From Candidatus Thalassarchaeum betae (GTDB lineage: Archaea; Thermoplasmatota; Poseidoniia; Poseidoniales; Thalassarchaeaceae): a stretch of DNA of 64,000 nt. This document shows positions 23,055 to 31,653 of this stretch, piece by piece. Location of the stretch: NCBI GenBank assembly GCA_003193925.1, contig PSPG01000006.1:33095-97094 (forward strand), in the 5' to 3' direction. The notes under the pieces were generated by a model, which had not been told where the DNA came from, ran no database searches, and was given only the letters and a program-made list of their open reading frames with translations. Made by a program: the position numbers and the translations under genes. Within the stretch, counting starts at the first letter, position 1. Each line of letters starts with the position of its first letter.

Positions 23055-24293
23055 TCAGAGTTGGCCCTGCAGGTTGTACCTGCCTAGAGCCGCCTCGCCG
23101 ATCAGCGGCTCGCTCTCACCCATTGTGCTGATGGCGTCTATCGCCTTGGGGATGGCCGAGTTGACCTGCTTGCTCCTGCCACCTCGGCCCTTGCTCACGT
23201 TCCTAGCCATAATCAGGCCGAGCGTGTCGAGTTCGTTCAGCAGGGAGGAGATTCTCCGGGGGGTCAGAGGCTCGAAGCCGATTTTCATGCACGCGTCCGC
23301 GTAAGTCCGGTAGATCTCGCCAGTCGAGATGTTTCTCAGGCCATTCTCCTCGTTCAACTTGATCGCAAACAGCACTAGCTTCTGATGCAATGGCAGCGTC
23401 TTCAGGACAGGCGTCACCTGGTCGTACTCCAGTTGGCTCTGCGCTAATCTCACATGTCTGGGGTCGACCTTCACCTGGGCCCTCTGCTCCGCCTTCTGAA
23501 CAGAGATGCGCAGAAGGTCGAGCGCCCTACGCGCGTCGCCATGTTCCTGGGCTGCCAAGGCCGCGCACAACTCGAGCACGCCTCCCTCCAACACGTCATC
23601 GCGCAGGCCGGTCTCGACGCGCTCGCTCAGGATGTCCTGTATCTCGGGGGCCCCGTATGGGTGGAAGACGAGGTCCTCCTGACTCAGTCTCGAACTGACC
23701 CTGGGGCCAAGTTGCTGAGTGAAGTTGAGGTCGTTGCTGATGCCGATGATGCAGCATCGGCCATTCCTCAGAACGGTGTTGAGGCTGGTGAGGTTGTACA
23801 GCAGGTCGTCGCCAGCGCGGGCGACAAGATTGTCGATCTCGTCGAGCACGATTATGTGGACTCCACCAGCCCTGTCCATCCTGTAGATCAGTGTCTCGAG
23901 GACCCTGTCGGTGGGCCAGCCAGTGAAGGGGATGGGTGTGTCCCCCCGCCTGGATAGTTGCGATGCGATGGTCTGGACCACGCGATACTTGGTGTCGACG
24001 TTGCGGCAGTTTATCTCGTAAGTCTGGACGGGCTGCCCCATCTCAACTCCCTTGTCGAGGAGTTGTCCGAGCACGAACCTCGTGACCACAGTCTTGCCCG
24101 ATCCGGGCACCCCGTAGAGCAGCATGTTAGAGGGGATGTGGCCGTTTAGGGCATCGACCAAATTTCTAACCAAGGACTCGATCTCGTGGTCGCGGTGGGG
24201 GAGGTTGGAAGGCTCGAAAGCGTGGTCGAAAGCCTTCCTGTCGATGAAGAGACTATCTTGCCCTAGGATTTTCTCGAAAATGTTTCCGTCCAT
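23055..24293 (-). CDS. cdc6: Orc1/Cdc6 replication initiator
   Basis: AAA+ origin-binding protein of 412 aa, which recognises the origin and loads MCM. Walker A is GVPGSGKT at 61-68 and Walker B IIVLDEID at 147-154; the sensor-1 strand ISNDLNF and the C-terminal winged-helix domain (from about 310) are present. Length is normal. The 401-bp region just upstream holds AT-rich sequence and is the natural candidate for an origin. No TTGAA-type leaderless element lies 28 nt before this start, so the mRNA may have a leader. Confidence 0.94.
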   Translation of the reverse strand: MDGNIFEKILGQDSLFIDRKAFDHAFEPSNLPHRDHEIESLVRNLVDALNGHIPSNMLLYGVPGSGKTVVTRFVLGQLLDKGVEMGQPVQTYEINCRNVDTKYRVVQTIASQLSRRGDTPIPFTGWPTDRVLETLIYRMDRAGGVHIIVLDEIDNLVARAGDDLLYNLTSLNTVLRNGRCCIIGISNDLNFTQQLGPRVSSRLSQEDLVFHPYGAPEIQDILSERVETGLRDDVLEGGVLELCAALAAQEHGDARRALDLLRISVQKAEQRAQVKVDPRHVRLAQSQLEYDQVTPVLKTLPLHQKLVLFAIKLNEENGLRNISTGEIYRTYADACMKIGFEPLTPRRISSLLNELDTLGLIMARNVSKGRGGRSKQVNSAIPKAIDAISTMGESEPLIGEAALGRYNLQGQL

Positions 24294-24694
24294 TTTCTTC
24301 CACCACGGGCCAAGGCGCGTCTCCTGCCTCCCATCTTACTCCACAGGAGTAGGTGCCGGCCAACGCGGATTCTCACCGAGGCCGTCAGAGGTAATAAGAC
24401 TGTCCGAGTTAATTCGTCGGCGACTTGAATTCTCTCTCTCTGAGAGGCCCCATATATATGAGTTGCCACCGACGCTACAGCCCTACTTAATTTACACTCA
24501 GTACATCGATTGTGCACATCTTTAAGCAGTGTGAAAAATACATCGTCTGCTTCGTTCCTAACCTCTCCTCGATCTGAATGGATTCACCTCCAATCACAGC
24601 TCGTCGCCACGGTCGGAGAGCCCTTCTGAGACGCCTCGATGCCACGCAATTCCATGGCTATGGTGGTGGCCAATATAAACTAAGATAATTTATC
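24294..24694. other. candidate replication origin upstream of cdc6
   Basis: A 401-bp gene-free stretch next to cdc6, the usual site of archaeal origins. It contains a TACTCC-ACA-GGAGTA inverted repeat (24337-24351) that shares only the CTCCA-N-GGA core with origin recognition boxes, a CT-rich tract, and an AT-rich zone at about 24450-24560 that could be an unwinding element. Complete ORB sequences are not evident. An AGATAA/TTATCT palindrome at 24683-24695 borders the end of the next gene. Confidence 0.38.
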
Positions 24695-25510
24695 TCAAGA
24701 ATTAATATCTAGGGAAAAATTGCCATTCTCGTCGATAATCAGATTATCCCCGTCCTCGAGCTGGTGCACCGAACTTGGAAGTTCTGGCATCGGGAAACCA
24801 CCCTCGATGCCCACACCGCTGGCGTAGTTGTGGGTGACCAACACGAGGGCGTCCGGGTATCTCCGTGCAAACGAGATGACATCCGATGGGGTGTGGTGGT
24901 GAGGGCTCTGAACGAAGTCCGGAATGCCCATTTCGAGCAGGACGGCATCGGCTCTGGCGCTCCTCTGTTCTATTCCCTCGCACGGCCCCGAGTCGCCACA
25001 GTGTAGGAGGCGGAAGCCGCTCGAGTGGACCAACTCGTATCCGTGCGGGTCAGTCTCGGGCGTGTGGCAGACCGGGAACCTCTCATAGCTCCAGTCGGTA
25101 CCAGCCAGTTCTCCCGACTCCGACTCCGACCAGTTCGCCCGCTCATCGAGGGCGGCGTCCAAGCTGCCGGGGAATCCAGTCCTGCACAGCACGTCGAGGA
25201 TGTCTCTGCCCCCAGGCCTCAGATGCACACCGAGGGTTTTGGTGGCATCCGGATCGGAGACGTGCTGCCGCTCGAGCAGGAGAAAGGGGAACCCGAAGGT
25301 ATGGTCGGCGTGCCAGTGAGTGAACAGCAGATGCTCGATGTCGGCCGGGGAGACTCCTGCGCGTCGGAGTTGGACCAACACGGTAGGCGGCGCGTCTACC
25401 AGCACGCTACTATCCAGCAGGGCCAGCGCGTGCATGCGCCCCGGAGGGGAGAATGCGTTGCCGGTGCCGAGGAAGTCAATGCGCGCCACGAACCCCGATG
25501 AGGGCCCCAT
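24695..25510 (-). CDS. metallo-beta-lactamase-fold hydrolase, RNase Z/ElaC-like
   Basis: A 271-aa MBL-fold protein. The metal motif THWHADH spans 64-70, with further ligands in LLHCGDSG and the late VTHNYAS. The N-terminal FLGTGNAFSPPGR resembles the RNase Z/ElaC-type opening, but the exosite arm of true tRNase Z is not evident, so a general phosphodiesterase or hydrolase is also possible. It runs divergently from the flavin reductase gene at 25617. An AT palindrome (24683-24695) overlaps its stop and could act in termination. Confidence 0.8.
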   Translation of the reverse strand: MGPSSGFVARIDFLGTGNAFSPPGRMHALALLDSSVLVDAPPTVLVQLRRAGVSPADIEHLLFTHWHADHTFGFPFLLLERQHVSDPDATKTLGVHLRPGGRDILDVLCRTGFPGSLDAALDERANWSESESGELAGTDWSYERFPVCHTPETDPHGYELVHSSGFRLLHCGDSGPCEGIEQRSARADAVLLEMGIPDFVQSPHHHTPSDVISFARRYPDALVLVTHNYASGVGIEGGFPMPELPSSVHQLEDGDNLIIDENGNFSLDINS

Positions 25511-25616
25511 GACTTGACCTCATCGCCTGCCTCGTCAGAACGGCGGCTGCCCCCGTTCAGCATTTCTTCATAAACAGGCCGTGTTTCGCAAGGCCCGAAG
25601 ACTTCGAGGCCTCGAT

Positions 25617-26897
25617 ATGCCAGACTGGAGTGTGAAGAATCCATACTCGTCAATACTCAGTGAGAACTTCGTTCTCAACAGCGAGGGATCACGTAAGGAG
25701 ACCCGCCATGTCGTCTTCGACTTGGGCGACTCCGGATTGGAGTACAAGGCCGGCGATGCCATCGCCGTGATTCCGAGATGCCCGCCCGAACTGGTCGATG
25801 AGATACTCTCCATGTGCAACTTCTCAGGGGACGAGAAGGTCGAGACCCACTTGGGGGCATGCAGCCTGCGGGAGGCACTCACAGACCGCTACGAGGTCCA
25901 TCGTGTTTCGAAGAAGTGGATCGGGGGCTTGGGACCACGACTGACCTCTGACACCGGGACGATAGGGATTCGGATCGTCAAGCGACAGCGCGTCTCGTCC
26001 GACGATGGCTCGCTGCTGATGGACTGGGAGGGCAGCGGAGTGGATGAAGACGTTCCCGAGGGGTACGCCGAGATAGGCTTTGCCAGCAATCCGGCCGAAG
26101 ACCTGTGGAACGAACTCACTGGAGACGCCAAGGCGATGGAGGACTACATCTGGTCGCGCGACTACATCGACGTCCTCGGGGACTTCGGCCACATTGGATT
26201 CACCCCGCAGGAATTGGTCGACGGCATGGACCGGATGAAACCACGACTCTACTCGATAGCGAGCAGTCCCGAGCACGAGCCGGGCACCGTGCACCTGACC
26301 GTTGCCACCGTGCGCTACAATCACCACGAGCGCGACCGAACCGGCCTATGTACTGGCTTCCTCGCCGAGCGCTGCGAGGTCGATGACACCGAAATCGGTG
26401 TGTTCATGTCGCCGACCCGCTCGTTCGTTTTGCCCGAGGACGGCTCCATCGACATCATCATGGTCGGCCCGGGCACGGGCATCGCTCCGTTCCGAGCTTT
26501 CCTCCAGCAGCGTGAGTTCGATGGCGCGACCGGGCGCAATTGGCTGTTTTTCGGAGACTGGACCGAGGGGGGCGAATACTACTACCGCAAGGAGATGGAG
26601 GCTTGGAAGGAGAACGGATTGCTCGACAGGCATGACCTAGCGTGGTCCCGCGCTGGTCCGGAGAAGGTCTACGTCCAGCACCTCATGAAGCAGCACGGCG
26701 AGGAGATCTGGAGCTGGCTCAGCGGCGGCGGCTACTTCTACGTCTGCGGCGACAAGAACTACATGGCCAAGGACGTGCATTCCACCCTCATCGAAATCTG
26801 CGCCGAGCACGGCGGCATGTCCGACGAGGAGGCGAAGGAGTTCGTCGAGACCGGCCTGATGAAGACCGAGAAGCGCTACCTGAGGGACGTCTACTGA
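25617..26897 (+). CDS. NADPH-sulfite-reductase-like FAD/NADPH reductase without flavodoxin domain
   Basis: About 426 aa, corresponding to the FAD-plus-NADP half of CysJ and other diflavin reductases. FAD binding: RLYSIASSP and GLCTGFLAER. NADPH binding: GPGTGIAPFRAFLQQR, then FFGDW and FYVCGDKNYMAKDV. The flavodoxin domain is absent, so it must pass electrons to a separate flavodoxin, ferredoxin or enzyme. BoxA, the partner of BoxB, has this module plus a ferredoxin domain, making this a conceivable electron source for the oxygenase at 9598. No sulfite reductase hemoprotein is nearby. GTG 25581 is an alternative start. Confidence 0.85.
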   Translation: MPDWSVKNPYSSILSENFVLNSEGSRKETRHVVFDLGDSGLEYKAGDAIAVIPRCPPELVDEILSMCNFSGDEKVETHLGACSLREALTDRYEVHRVSKKWIGGLGPRLTSDTGTIGIRIVKRQRVSSDDGSLLMDWEGSGVDEDVPEGYAEIGFASNPAEDLWNELTGDAKAMEDYIWSRDYIDVLGDFGHIGFTPQELVDGMDRMKPRLYSIASSPEHEPGTVHLTVATVRYNHHERDRTGLCTGFLAERCEVDDTEIGVFMSPTRSFVLPEDGSIDIIMVGPGTGIAPFRAFLQQREFDGATGRNWLFFGDWTEGGEYYYRKEMEAWKENGLLDRHDLAWSRAGPEKVYVQHLMKQHGEEIWSWLSGGGYFYVCGDKNYMAKDVHSTLIEICAEHGGMSDEEAKEFVETGLMKTEKRYLRDVY

Positions 26898-26950
26898 CCC
26901 CGCCTCTGGCTCCGCATGACTCATACGACGCGCACGCAGGGGGCTTCACC

Positions 26951-28294
26951 ATGTTCCGGCGCGTTCTCATCGCGAACCGCGGCGAAATCGCGCTGCGGAT
27001 ACTGCGCTCTCTTCGCTCCCTCGGAATCGAGGCGGTTGTCGCTCACGGCCGCGATGACCGACTGACTCTGCCGGTCCGACTGGCTGACGAGGGCGTCTTC
27101 ATCGCCCGAGACGACCCCTTGGCCTCCTATCTGGACATCGAGGCGATCGTGGCCGCGGCCAAGGAGGTCGGGGCCGACGCCGTTCACCCGGGCTACGGAT
27201 TCCTAGCAGAGAACCCGACCTTCGCTGAGAGGCTGGCGGAGGAAGGCATCAAGTTCATCGGACCCAGCCCCGAGGTGCTACGACTCCTAGGTGACAAACT
27301 GGCGGCAAGAGATGCTATGGTCAAGGCCGGGTTACCGGTCGCTAAGGGCTCTGGCAAGCCGGTGTCCGAGCAGGCCGAAGCCAGCAGCGTGGCCGAGGAA
27401 ATCGGCTACCCGGTGATGATCAAGGCCGCGGCCGGCGGGGGCGGCATCGGCATACAGGTGGTGAACTCCGCTGACGAGTTCGAGGCCGCACTGAGGCTCT
27501 GCCAAGGCCGCGCGCTCTCGGCCTTCGGCGATGATAGGGTCTTCATAGAGAAGTTCATCGAAGGCGCCCAACACATCGAATTCCAAGTCTTGGGCGACGG
27601 CTCGGAGGCGGTGCACTTCGGCGAGAGGTTCTGCTCTATACAACGCCGCCACCAGAAGATCCTCGAGGAGGGCCCGTGGCTGTCCGACGAGATACGGCAG
27701 CAACTCGGTGCGAAGGTCGTCGCAGGAGCAGAGGCTGTCGGCTACGAGGGACTGGCGACATTCGAGTTCCTTCGAGACACCGAGGGCGAGTTCTACTTCC
27801 TCGAGGTCAATCCGAGGGTGCAGGTAGAGCACACGGTGACCGAGATGATCGCCGGCGTCGACCTCGTCTCGTTGGGAATACGCGTGGCCGCTGGGGAGTC
27901 ACTACCACTCTCCCAGGATGACATCAAGCTCAGCGGGCACGCCATTCAGGTGAGGATCAACGCGGAGAACCCGTTCACGCTCGAGCCATCGCCGGGCCGT
28001 CTCTGGGAGTGCCACTGGCCCGGCGGCCCGGGCGTGCGCGTGGACACGCACGCGCACACGGGGTACGACATGCCCCCCTCCTTCGACTCACTACTGGCCA
28101 AGCTGGTCGTGTGGGCGCCCACGCGCGAGGAGGCCATTGCCAAGATGGACGCAGCGCTGGGCGAGACCCTGATTATCGGAGTGGACACTCTGATACCCCT
28201 GCACCGGGCGATTCTGAACGAGACCGACTTCCGCAATAGAGAAGTGAACGTGGAATACCTCGACGGGCACCCAGGACTGCTGGACGGGAGGTGA
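26951..28294 (+). CDS. accC: biotin carboxylase subunit of an acyl-CoA carboxylase
   Basis: ATP-grasp biotin carboxylase, 447 aa, the normal AccC size. N-terminal FRRVLIANRGEIALRI, PGYGFLAENPTFAERL, the glycine-rich ATP loop KAAAGGGGIGI, EKFIEGAQHIEFQV, and the catalytic RVQVEHTVTE are all present. It carboxylates biotin on a carrier protein, then a carboxyltransferase (candidate at 61885) passes it to acyl-CoA. There is no fused or adjacent biotin carrier domain. The start is the ATG preceding FRRVLI; the frame is open further upstream but lies inside the reductase gene. The PfkB-family gene follows closely. Confidence 0.94.
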   Translation: MFRRVLIANRGEIALRILRSLRSLGIEAVVAHGRDDRLTLPVRLADEGVFIARDDPLASYLDIEAIVAAAKEVGADAVHPGYGFLAENPTFAERLAEEGIKFIGPSPEVLRLLGDKLAARDAMVKAGLPVAKGSGKPVSEQAEASSVAEEIGYPVMIKAAAGGGGIGIQVVNSADEFEAALRLCQGRALSAFGDDRVFIEKFIEGAQHIEFQVLGDGSEAVHFGERFCSIQRRHQKILEEGPWLSDEIRQQLGAKVVAGAEAVGYEGLATFEFLRDTEGEFYFLEVNPRVQVEHTVTEMIAGVDLVSLGIRVAAGESLPLSQDDIKLSGHAIQVRINAENPFTLEPSPGRLWECHWPGGPGVRVDTHAHTGYDMPPSFDSLLAKLVVWAPTREEAIAKMDAALGETLIIGVDTLIPLHRAILNETDFRNREVNVEYLDGHPGLLDGR

Positions 28295-28304
28295 GGCAGT
28301 GGAG

Positions 28305-29261
28305 ATGGTGATCGTCGGAAGTATAGGTTTCGATGATATCGAGACTCCTGAGGCCAGCGGCTCCGATCTGCTCGGTGGGGCTGCCACTCACGCCGGCCTG
28401 TCATCTGTCTTCCATTTGCCGCTGCAACCGAGGAGGCCACCTAGGGTTGGCTTGGTCAGTGCGGTTGGAACCGACTTCCCGAGCGATGCTCAGATCATCC
28501 TCGAGGAAGCCGGACTCAACTTGGCAGGTGTGGTCCGCAGGGACGGCCGGACCTTCCGATGGGCCGGTCGATACGAGGGCTCGATGGAAGAGGTCCATAC
28601 GATATCTACCGATGTCAACGTGCTGGGGGACTTCAGCCCCGAGGTCCCCGCCGCCTGGAACGACCCCGAAGTCCTGTTCTGCGCCAACACGCACCCGCGT
28701 ACACAAGTCTCCGTGCTGGACCAGTGTCCCGGCGCGGCTGTGACCGCACTCGACTCCTTCATGCTGTGGATCGAGACCGAGTTCGAGGCCCTGTCAGAGG
28801 CCCTGCGCAAGGTCGACATCGCGATACTGAACGAGGAGGAGGTCTGTGCGATAGCAGGCGACGGAATCCTCTCTCGCGCCGTGGAAGCGGTTCGCTCCGG
28901 CGCCGCTCTGCACGGCGGCGAGGCCGCCGGACCAGGGCCCCGCAGCCTGATCGTCAAGCGTGGCGGGAGCGGCTCGGTCGCGCACCTTCCGTGCGGTACC
29001 ATCACCCTCCCTGCCTATCCCACCGAGGACATGGTCGACCCCACGGGGTGCGGCGACTCCTTCGCCGGCGCACTGCTGGCCAACATAGCCGGGCGCAAGG
29101 GCGCGTTGAACCAGCTCGACACGATGCGCAACGCGCTTGTGCATGCTACTGTGACGGCCTCGTTCACCGTCGAGGGGCTGGGTGCATCGGGGCTTTACGA
29201 ACTAGAGCGTGGGAGGTACCACGCTCGCGCTGACAAGTACCGACGAATGGTCGGGCTGTGA
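28305..29261 (+). CDS. PfkB-family sugar/nucleoside kinase
   Basis: A ribokinase-superfamily protein of 318 aa. The N-terminus MVIVGSIGFDDIETP and LGGAATHAGL match the branch of PfkB proteins whose substrates are mostly undefined. The C-terminal signature reads DPTGCGDSFAGALL, with Cys in place of the usual Ala in the GAGD anion hole and the catalytic Asp retained. ATG 28305 is chosen over GTG 28299 because family members start directly at the first strand. It begins 10 bp after the biotin carboxylase stop. Confidence 0.85.
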   Translation: MVIVGSIGFDDIETPEASGSDLLGGAATHAGLSSVFHLPLQPRRPPRVGLVSAVGTDFPSDAQIILEEAGLNLAGVVRRDGRTFRWAGRYEGSMEEVHTISTDVNVLGDFSPEVPAAWNDPEVLFCANTHPRTQVSVLDQCPGAAVTALDSFMLWIETEFEALSEALRKVDIAILNEEEVCAIAGDGILSRAVEAVRSGAALHGGEAAGPGPRSLIVKRGGSGSVAHLPCGTITLPAYPTEDMVDPTGCGDSFAGALLANIAGRKGALNQLDTMRNALVHATVTASFTVEGLGASGLYELERGRYHARADKYRRMVGL

Positions 29262-30971
29262 TTACTCCAGCCTGCGGATTCCGGGCAGCGGATGCAGATC
29301 TCCTTTCGATGAGGTCCTCCTCAACTGCGAGAACCTCAGACCACCTGCTGGTGGGGGTAGCTCCGTGGGACCTCTCTCCTCCCCGCTCGACACCCTGTTG
29401 ACGACTTCACTCAGGGCGTCCTTGGCCGAATGGCTCTGTGCCCCCTGCATCTCCCTGACTCGCGCAGCCACGTCAGCTTGGTGGTCCTGGTCGCTGCGCA
29501 GACGGATGTGCTGTGAACTCTGGAAGCGAGCATCCGAGCTCGCGGTCCCGCCATCACCGTCACCATATTCGGAGGCATAGGAATGCACCCCCCTTCGAGC
29601 GGTTCTGGAAGCCGGGCGCAACAGGGCCTCAATCCAGCTGGGACTCGATTTTCGCATAGCCCTCTTGTTGGTCTTGACACGTCCGGTGCTCATGGAGCTC
29701 GCCAGCTTCGAGATGCCGGGAAACTCCTCGAGGCTGGCGGCGTCGAGGGCAGGCGGCGTAGGATTGCCGCCTTGGCCTAGAAGGGCCTGTCGGGCTCGGG
29801 CCTGCTTCACGACCCCCGCCCTGCATTCGTCTCTGACGGCATCTTGGGTCGGAGCGGGCAGGCCGGGTCCGAGGTAAGGTCCGGCAGGGGGTCCGAATCT
29901 GCTGTGGGCCCTCCTAATCAATTGGGAGCTGGTCGGCCTCCTCTGCACTGCCAGAGGGCCCGTGGCGTGGATGTAGGTGCTGGGTTCTGTGTAGGTCGGT
30001 GGGCTCGGCGTCGGGGTGCCCCTCGGCGGTGGAGTGGTCGGCGGCGAGTAGCTGGAAGGCGGTTCGGCATCAAAGATGCCGCCTTCGCCGAAGAGGTCCA
30101 TGGCCCCGGCCGCAGCCTCCCCGAGAGCCGAGTCGATCCTGCTGTCTGCGTCAGGCTTCTCGTTGTACCAGTCGGGTGCCTCCTCACGACCCCAGGCCCT
30201 CACATAGGCATCCGGGACGGCCTCCTGCGGAGGAGCCGACGGCTGGTAGGTCTGAGGCGAGTATGACGGCTCAGTAGCGACGCGCTCCTCGGCCTCCCGG
30301 GGAAACAACGGCTCTGTCGTGGCCTGAGGCGGCTCAGGTGCTGTGGTAGGCGCCGGAGCACCGAAATCGAAGGACATCAGCTCCTCCTCGATATCGGTCA
30401 TGAGCAGGTCATCCTCGGGTGCGGCCAAGAGCCCCCTGGGCTCTGGCAGATTTCCGCCCGCATCCCTGAAAGCAGGGTATGACGGCAGTTCGGCATCGAT
30501 GTGCTCGAGCCCCATCCTGGCCTCTTCCATCGAGCAGCCATGGCGGATTCGGTCGACCATCAGGCACAGTCTGAGCAGGACCCCCTCGCTGCCGGAGACG
30601 ATGTGCCTGTCACCGGCCTCGGTCTCGATGGCTAGGACCGAGGTGCGAGAGACCAGGTATCCGAGCAGCGTCAGCGCGCCTGCAGCTGTCGACACCATGG
30701 CGTATGGAGGGAGCATGACGCTTACCCCGAGGTAGATTGCTAGGAAGCCCAAGGGGACCAATCCTCCAGGGAGCATCGGGACCTTCATGTGGCGCATTCT
30801 GGATATCGACCCGAGCGTCAGTCTAATTCCGTGCCCATCGAATCTCTCCAGCGTCAGCTGACGCTTGGTGAGGACTGCGACGAACCTTCCTCCTGACCCG
30901 ACCAGATTCAGATTGCCGAACAGTTCCGACTTCTCATCATCCTGGTCGGGCTCACGCCCGACTGAGTGCAT
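29262..30971 (-). CDS. two-TM membrane protein with long proline-rich disordered region
   Basis: A 569-aa protein of unknown family. Residues about 15-65 form a small beta-rich segment resembling a membrane-proximal PH-like fold (FVAVLTKRQLTLERFDGHGI), followed by two hydrophobic segments (about 70-88 and 94-112). After a globular stretch to about 195, residues 200-420 are Pro/Ser/Thr-rich and likely disordered, and the C-terminus is basic and polar. ATG 30971 is chosen because a TTATAGCC box lies about 35 nt upstream and the longer frame has no conserved start. The layout recalls the protein at 910-1833. Its stop abuts that of the PfkB gene, convergent. Confidence 0.72.
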   Translation of the reverse strand: MHSVGREPDQDDEKSELFGNLNLVGSGGRFVAVLTKRQLTLERFDGHGIRLTLGSISRMRHMKVPMLPGGLVPLGFLAIYLGVSVMLPPYAMVSTAAGALTLLGYLVSRTSVLAIETEAGDRHIVSGSEGVLLRLCLMVDRIRHGCSMEEARMGLEHIDAELPSYPAFRDAGGNLPEPRGLLAAPEDDLLMTDIEEELMSFDFGAPAPTTAPEPPQATTEPLFPREAEERVATEPSYSPQTYQPSAPPQEAVPDAYVRAWGREEAPDWYNEKPDADSRIDSALGEAAAGAMDLFGEGGIFDAEPPSSYSPPTTPPPRGTPTPSPPTYTEPSTYIHATGPLAVQRRPTSSQLIRRAHSRFGPPAGPYLGPGLPAPTQDAVRDECRAGVVKQARARQALLGQGGNPTPPALDAASLEEFPGISKLASSMSTGRVKTNKRAMRKSSPSWIEALLRPASRTARRGVHSYASEYGDGDGGTASSDARFQSSQHIRLRSDQDHQADVAARVREMQGAQSHSAKDALSEVVNRVSSGEERGPTELPPPAGGLRFSQLRRTSSKGDLHPLPGIRRLE

Positions 30972-31090
30972 CCGGCAGTTTGAGCGACTCTGGTTGGCTA
31001 TAACTGCTCGGGGTGCTGAGAGTCCGCGCGTGCGCCTTACGCGCACACGAGCCGAACGCCGAATGCAGCAGTTTCAGGTTGTTTACGATC

Positions 31091-31540
31091 TCATCCCATT
31101 GCGTTACGGGCAGCCTGCGCCCTATCCCAGAGATCATTCTCCTCGTCTGTGGAAGGTGTGAATTGGGGAATCTCAGTGGGCCTCATCTCAGAGTCTACAG
31201 CACACATAAAGAAGAAGCCGGAGCAGATCTCCTCGCCCTCCCACTCGGAGCGTGAGAGTCGGCATGAAACCACATGCACGCCAGCCGTATGGGGCGAGGT
31301 CCAGACGACCCTCGCTGTAGTACGGATGACGTCGCCTTGGTAGGCCGGTCTGCGGAACTTCAGGGCGTCGATGGAGATGGTGACGAACTCGCTGTGGGCG
31401 AACTTGCTCGAGACCATACCAGCCGCGGTGTCCATGATCGACATCAGACGACCTCCGTACAGCGTGTTCATCGAGTTGGTGTCCCCGGGGAACACCTCGT
31501 TGAGCAGCACGACGGGCTTGAGGGAGTGAGGCTCACCCAT
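31091..31540 (-). CDS. hotdog-fold acyl-CoA thioesterase (YciA/BACH-like)
   Basis: A 149-aa single hotdog domain with the acyl-CoA thioesterase pattern: FPGDTNSMNTLYGGRLMSIMDTAAGMVSS containing the catalytic Asn and Asp, then SIDALKFRRPAYQGDVI. It hydrolyses acyl-CoA to free acid and CoA. ATG 31540 is preferred; a further ATG at 31567 adds nine residues. It is transcribed in the same direction as the membrane protein downstream, 119 bp apart. Confidence 0.88.
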   Translation of the reverse strand: MGEPHSLKPVVLLNEVFPGDTNSMNTLYGGRLMSIMDTAAGMVSSKFAHSEFVTISIDALKFRRPAYQGDVIRTTARVVWTSPHTAGVHVVSCRLSRSEWEGEEICSGFFFMCAVDSEMRPTEIPQFTPSTDEENDLWDRAQAARNAMG

Positions 31541-31653
31541 GTCTCTCAGCCGACCTCGAGAGCCCATCCCCCTTCAATCTAACATTTCTGCAATCTTCCC
31601 CGAATCGGTTCTTCGACCGTTGTCTTCAACCGAAGGTGACCGTTCGGAGAGCC

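Noticed and set aside
24695-25510. Definite tRNase Z
   Set aside because: The MBL fold is clear, but the tRNA-binding exosite of RNase Z is not visible, so only RNase Z-like is claimed.
26642-26950. Upstream extension of the biotin carboxylase
   Set aside because: It lies inside the reductase gene in another frame; the family starts at the FRRVLIANRGEI segment.
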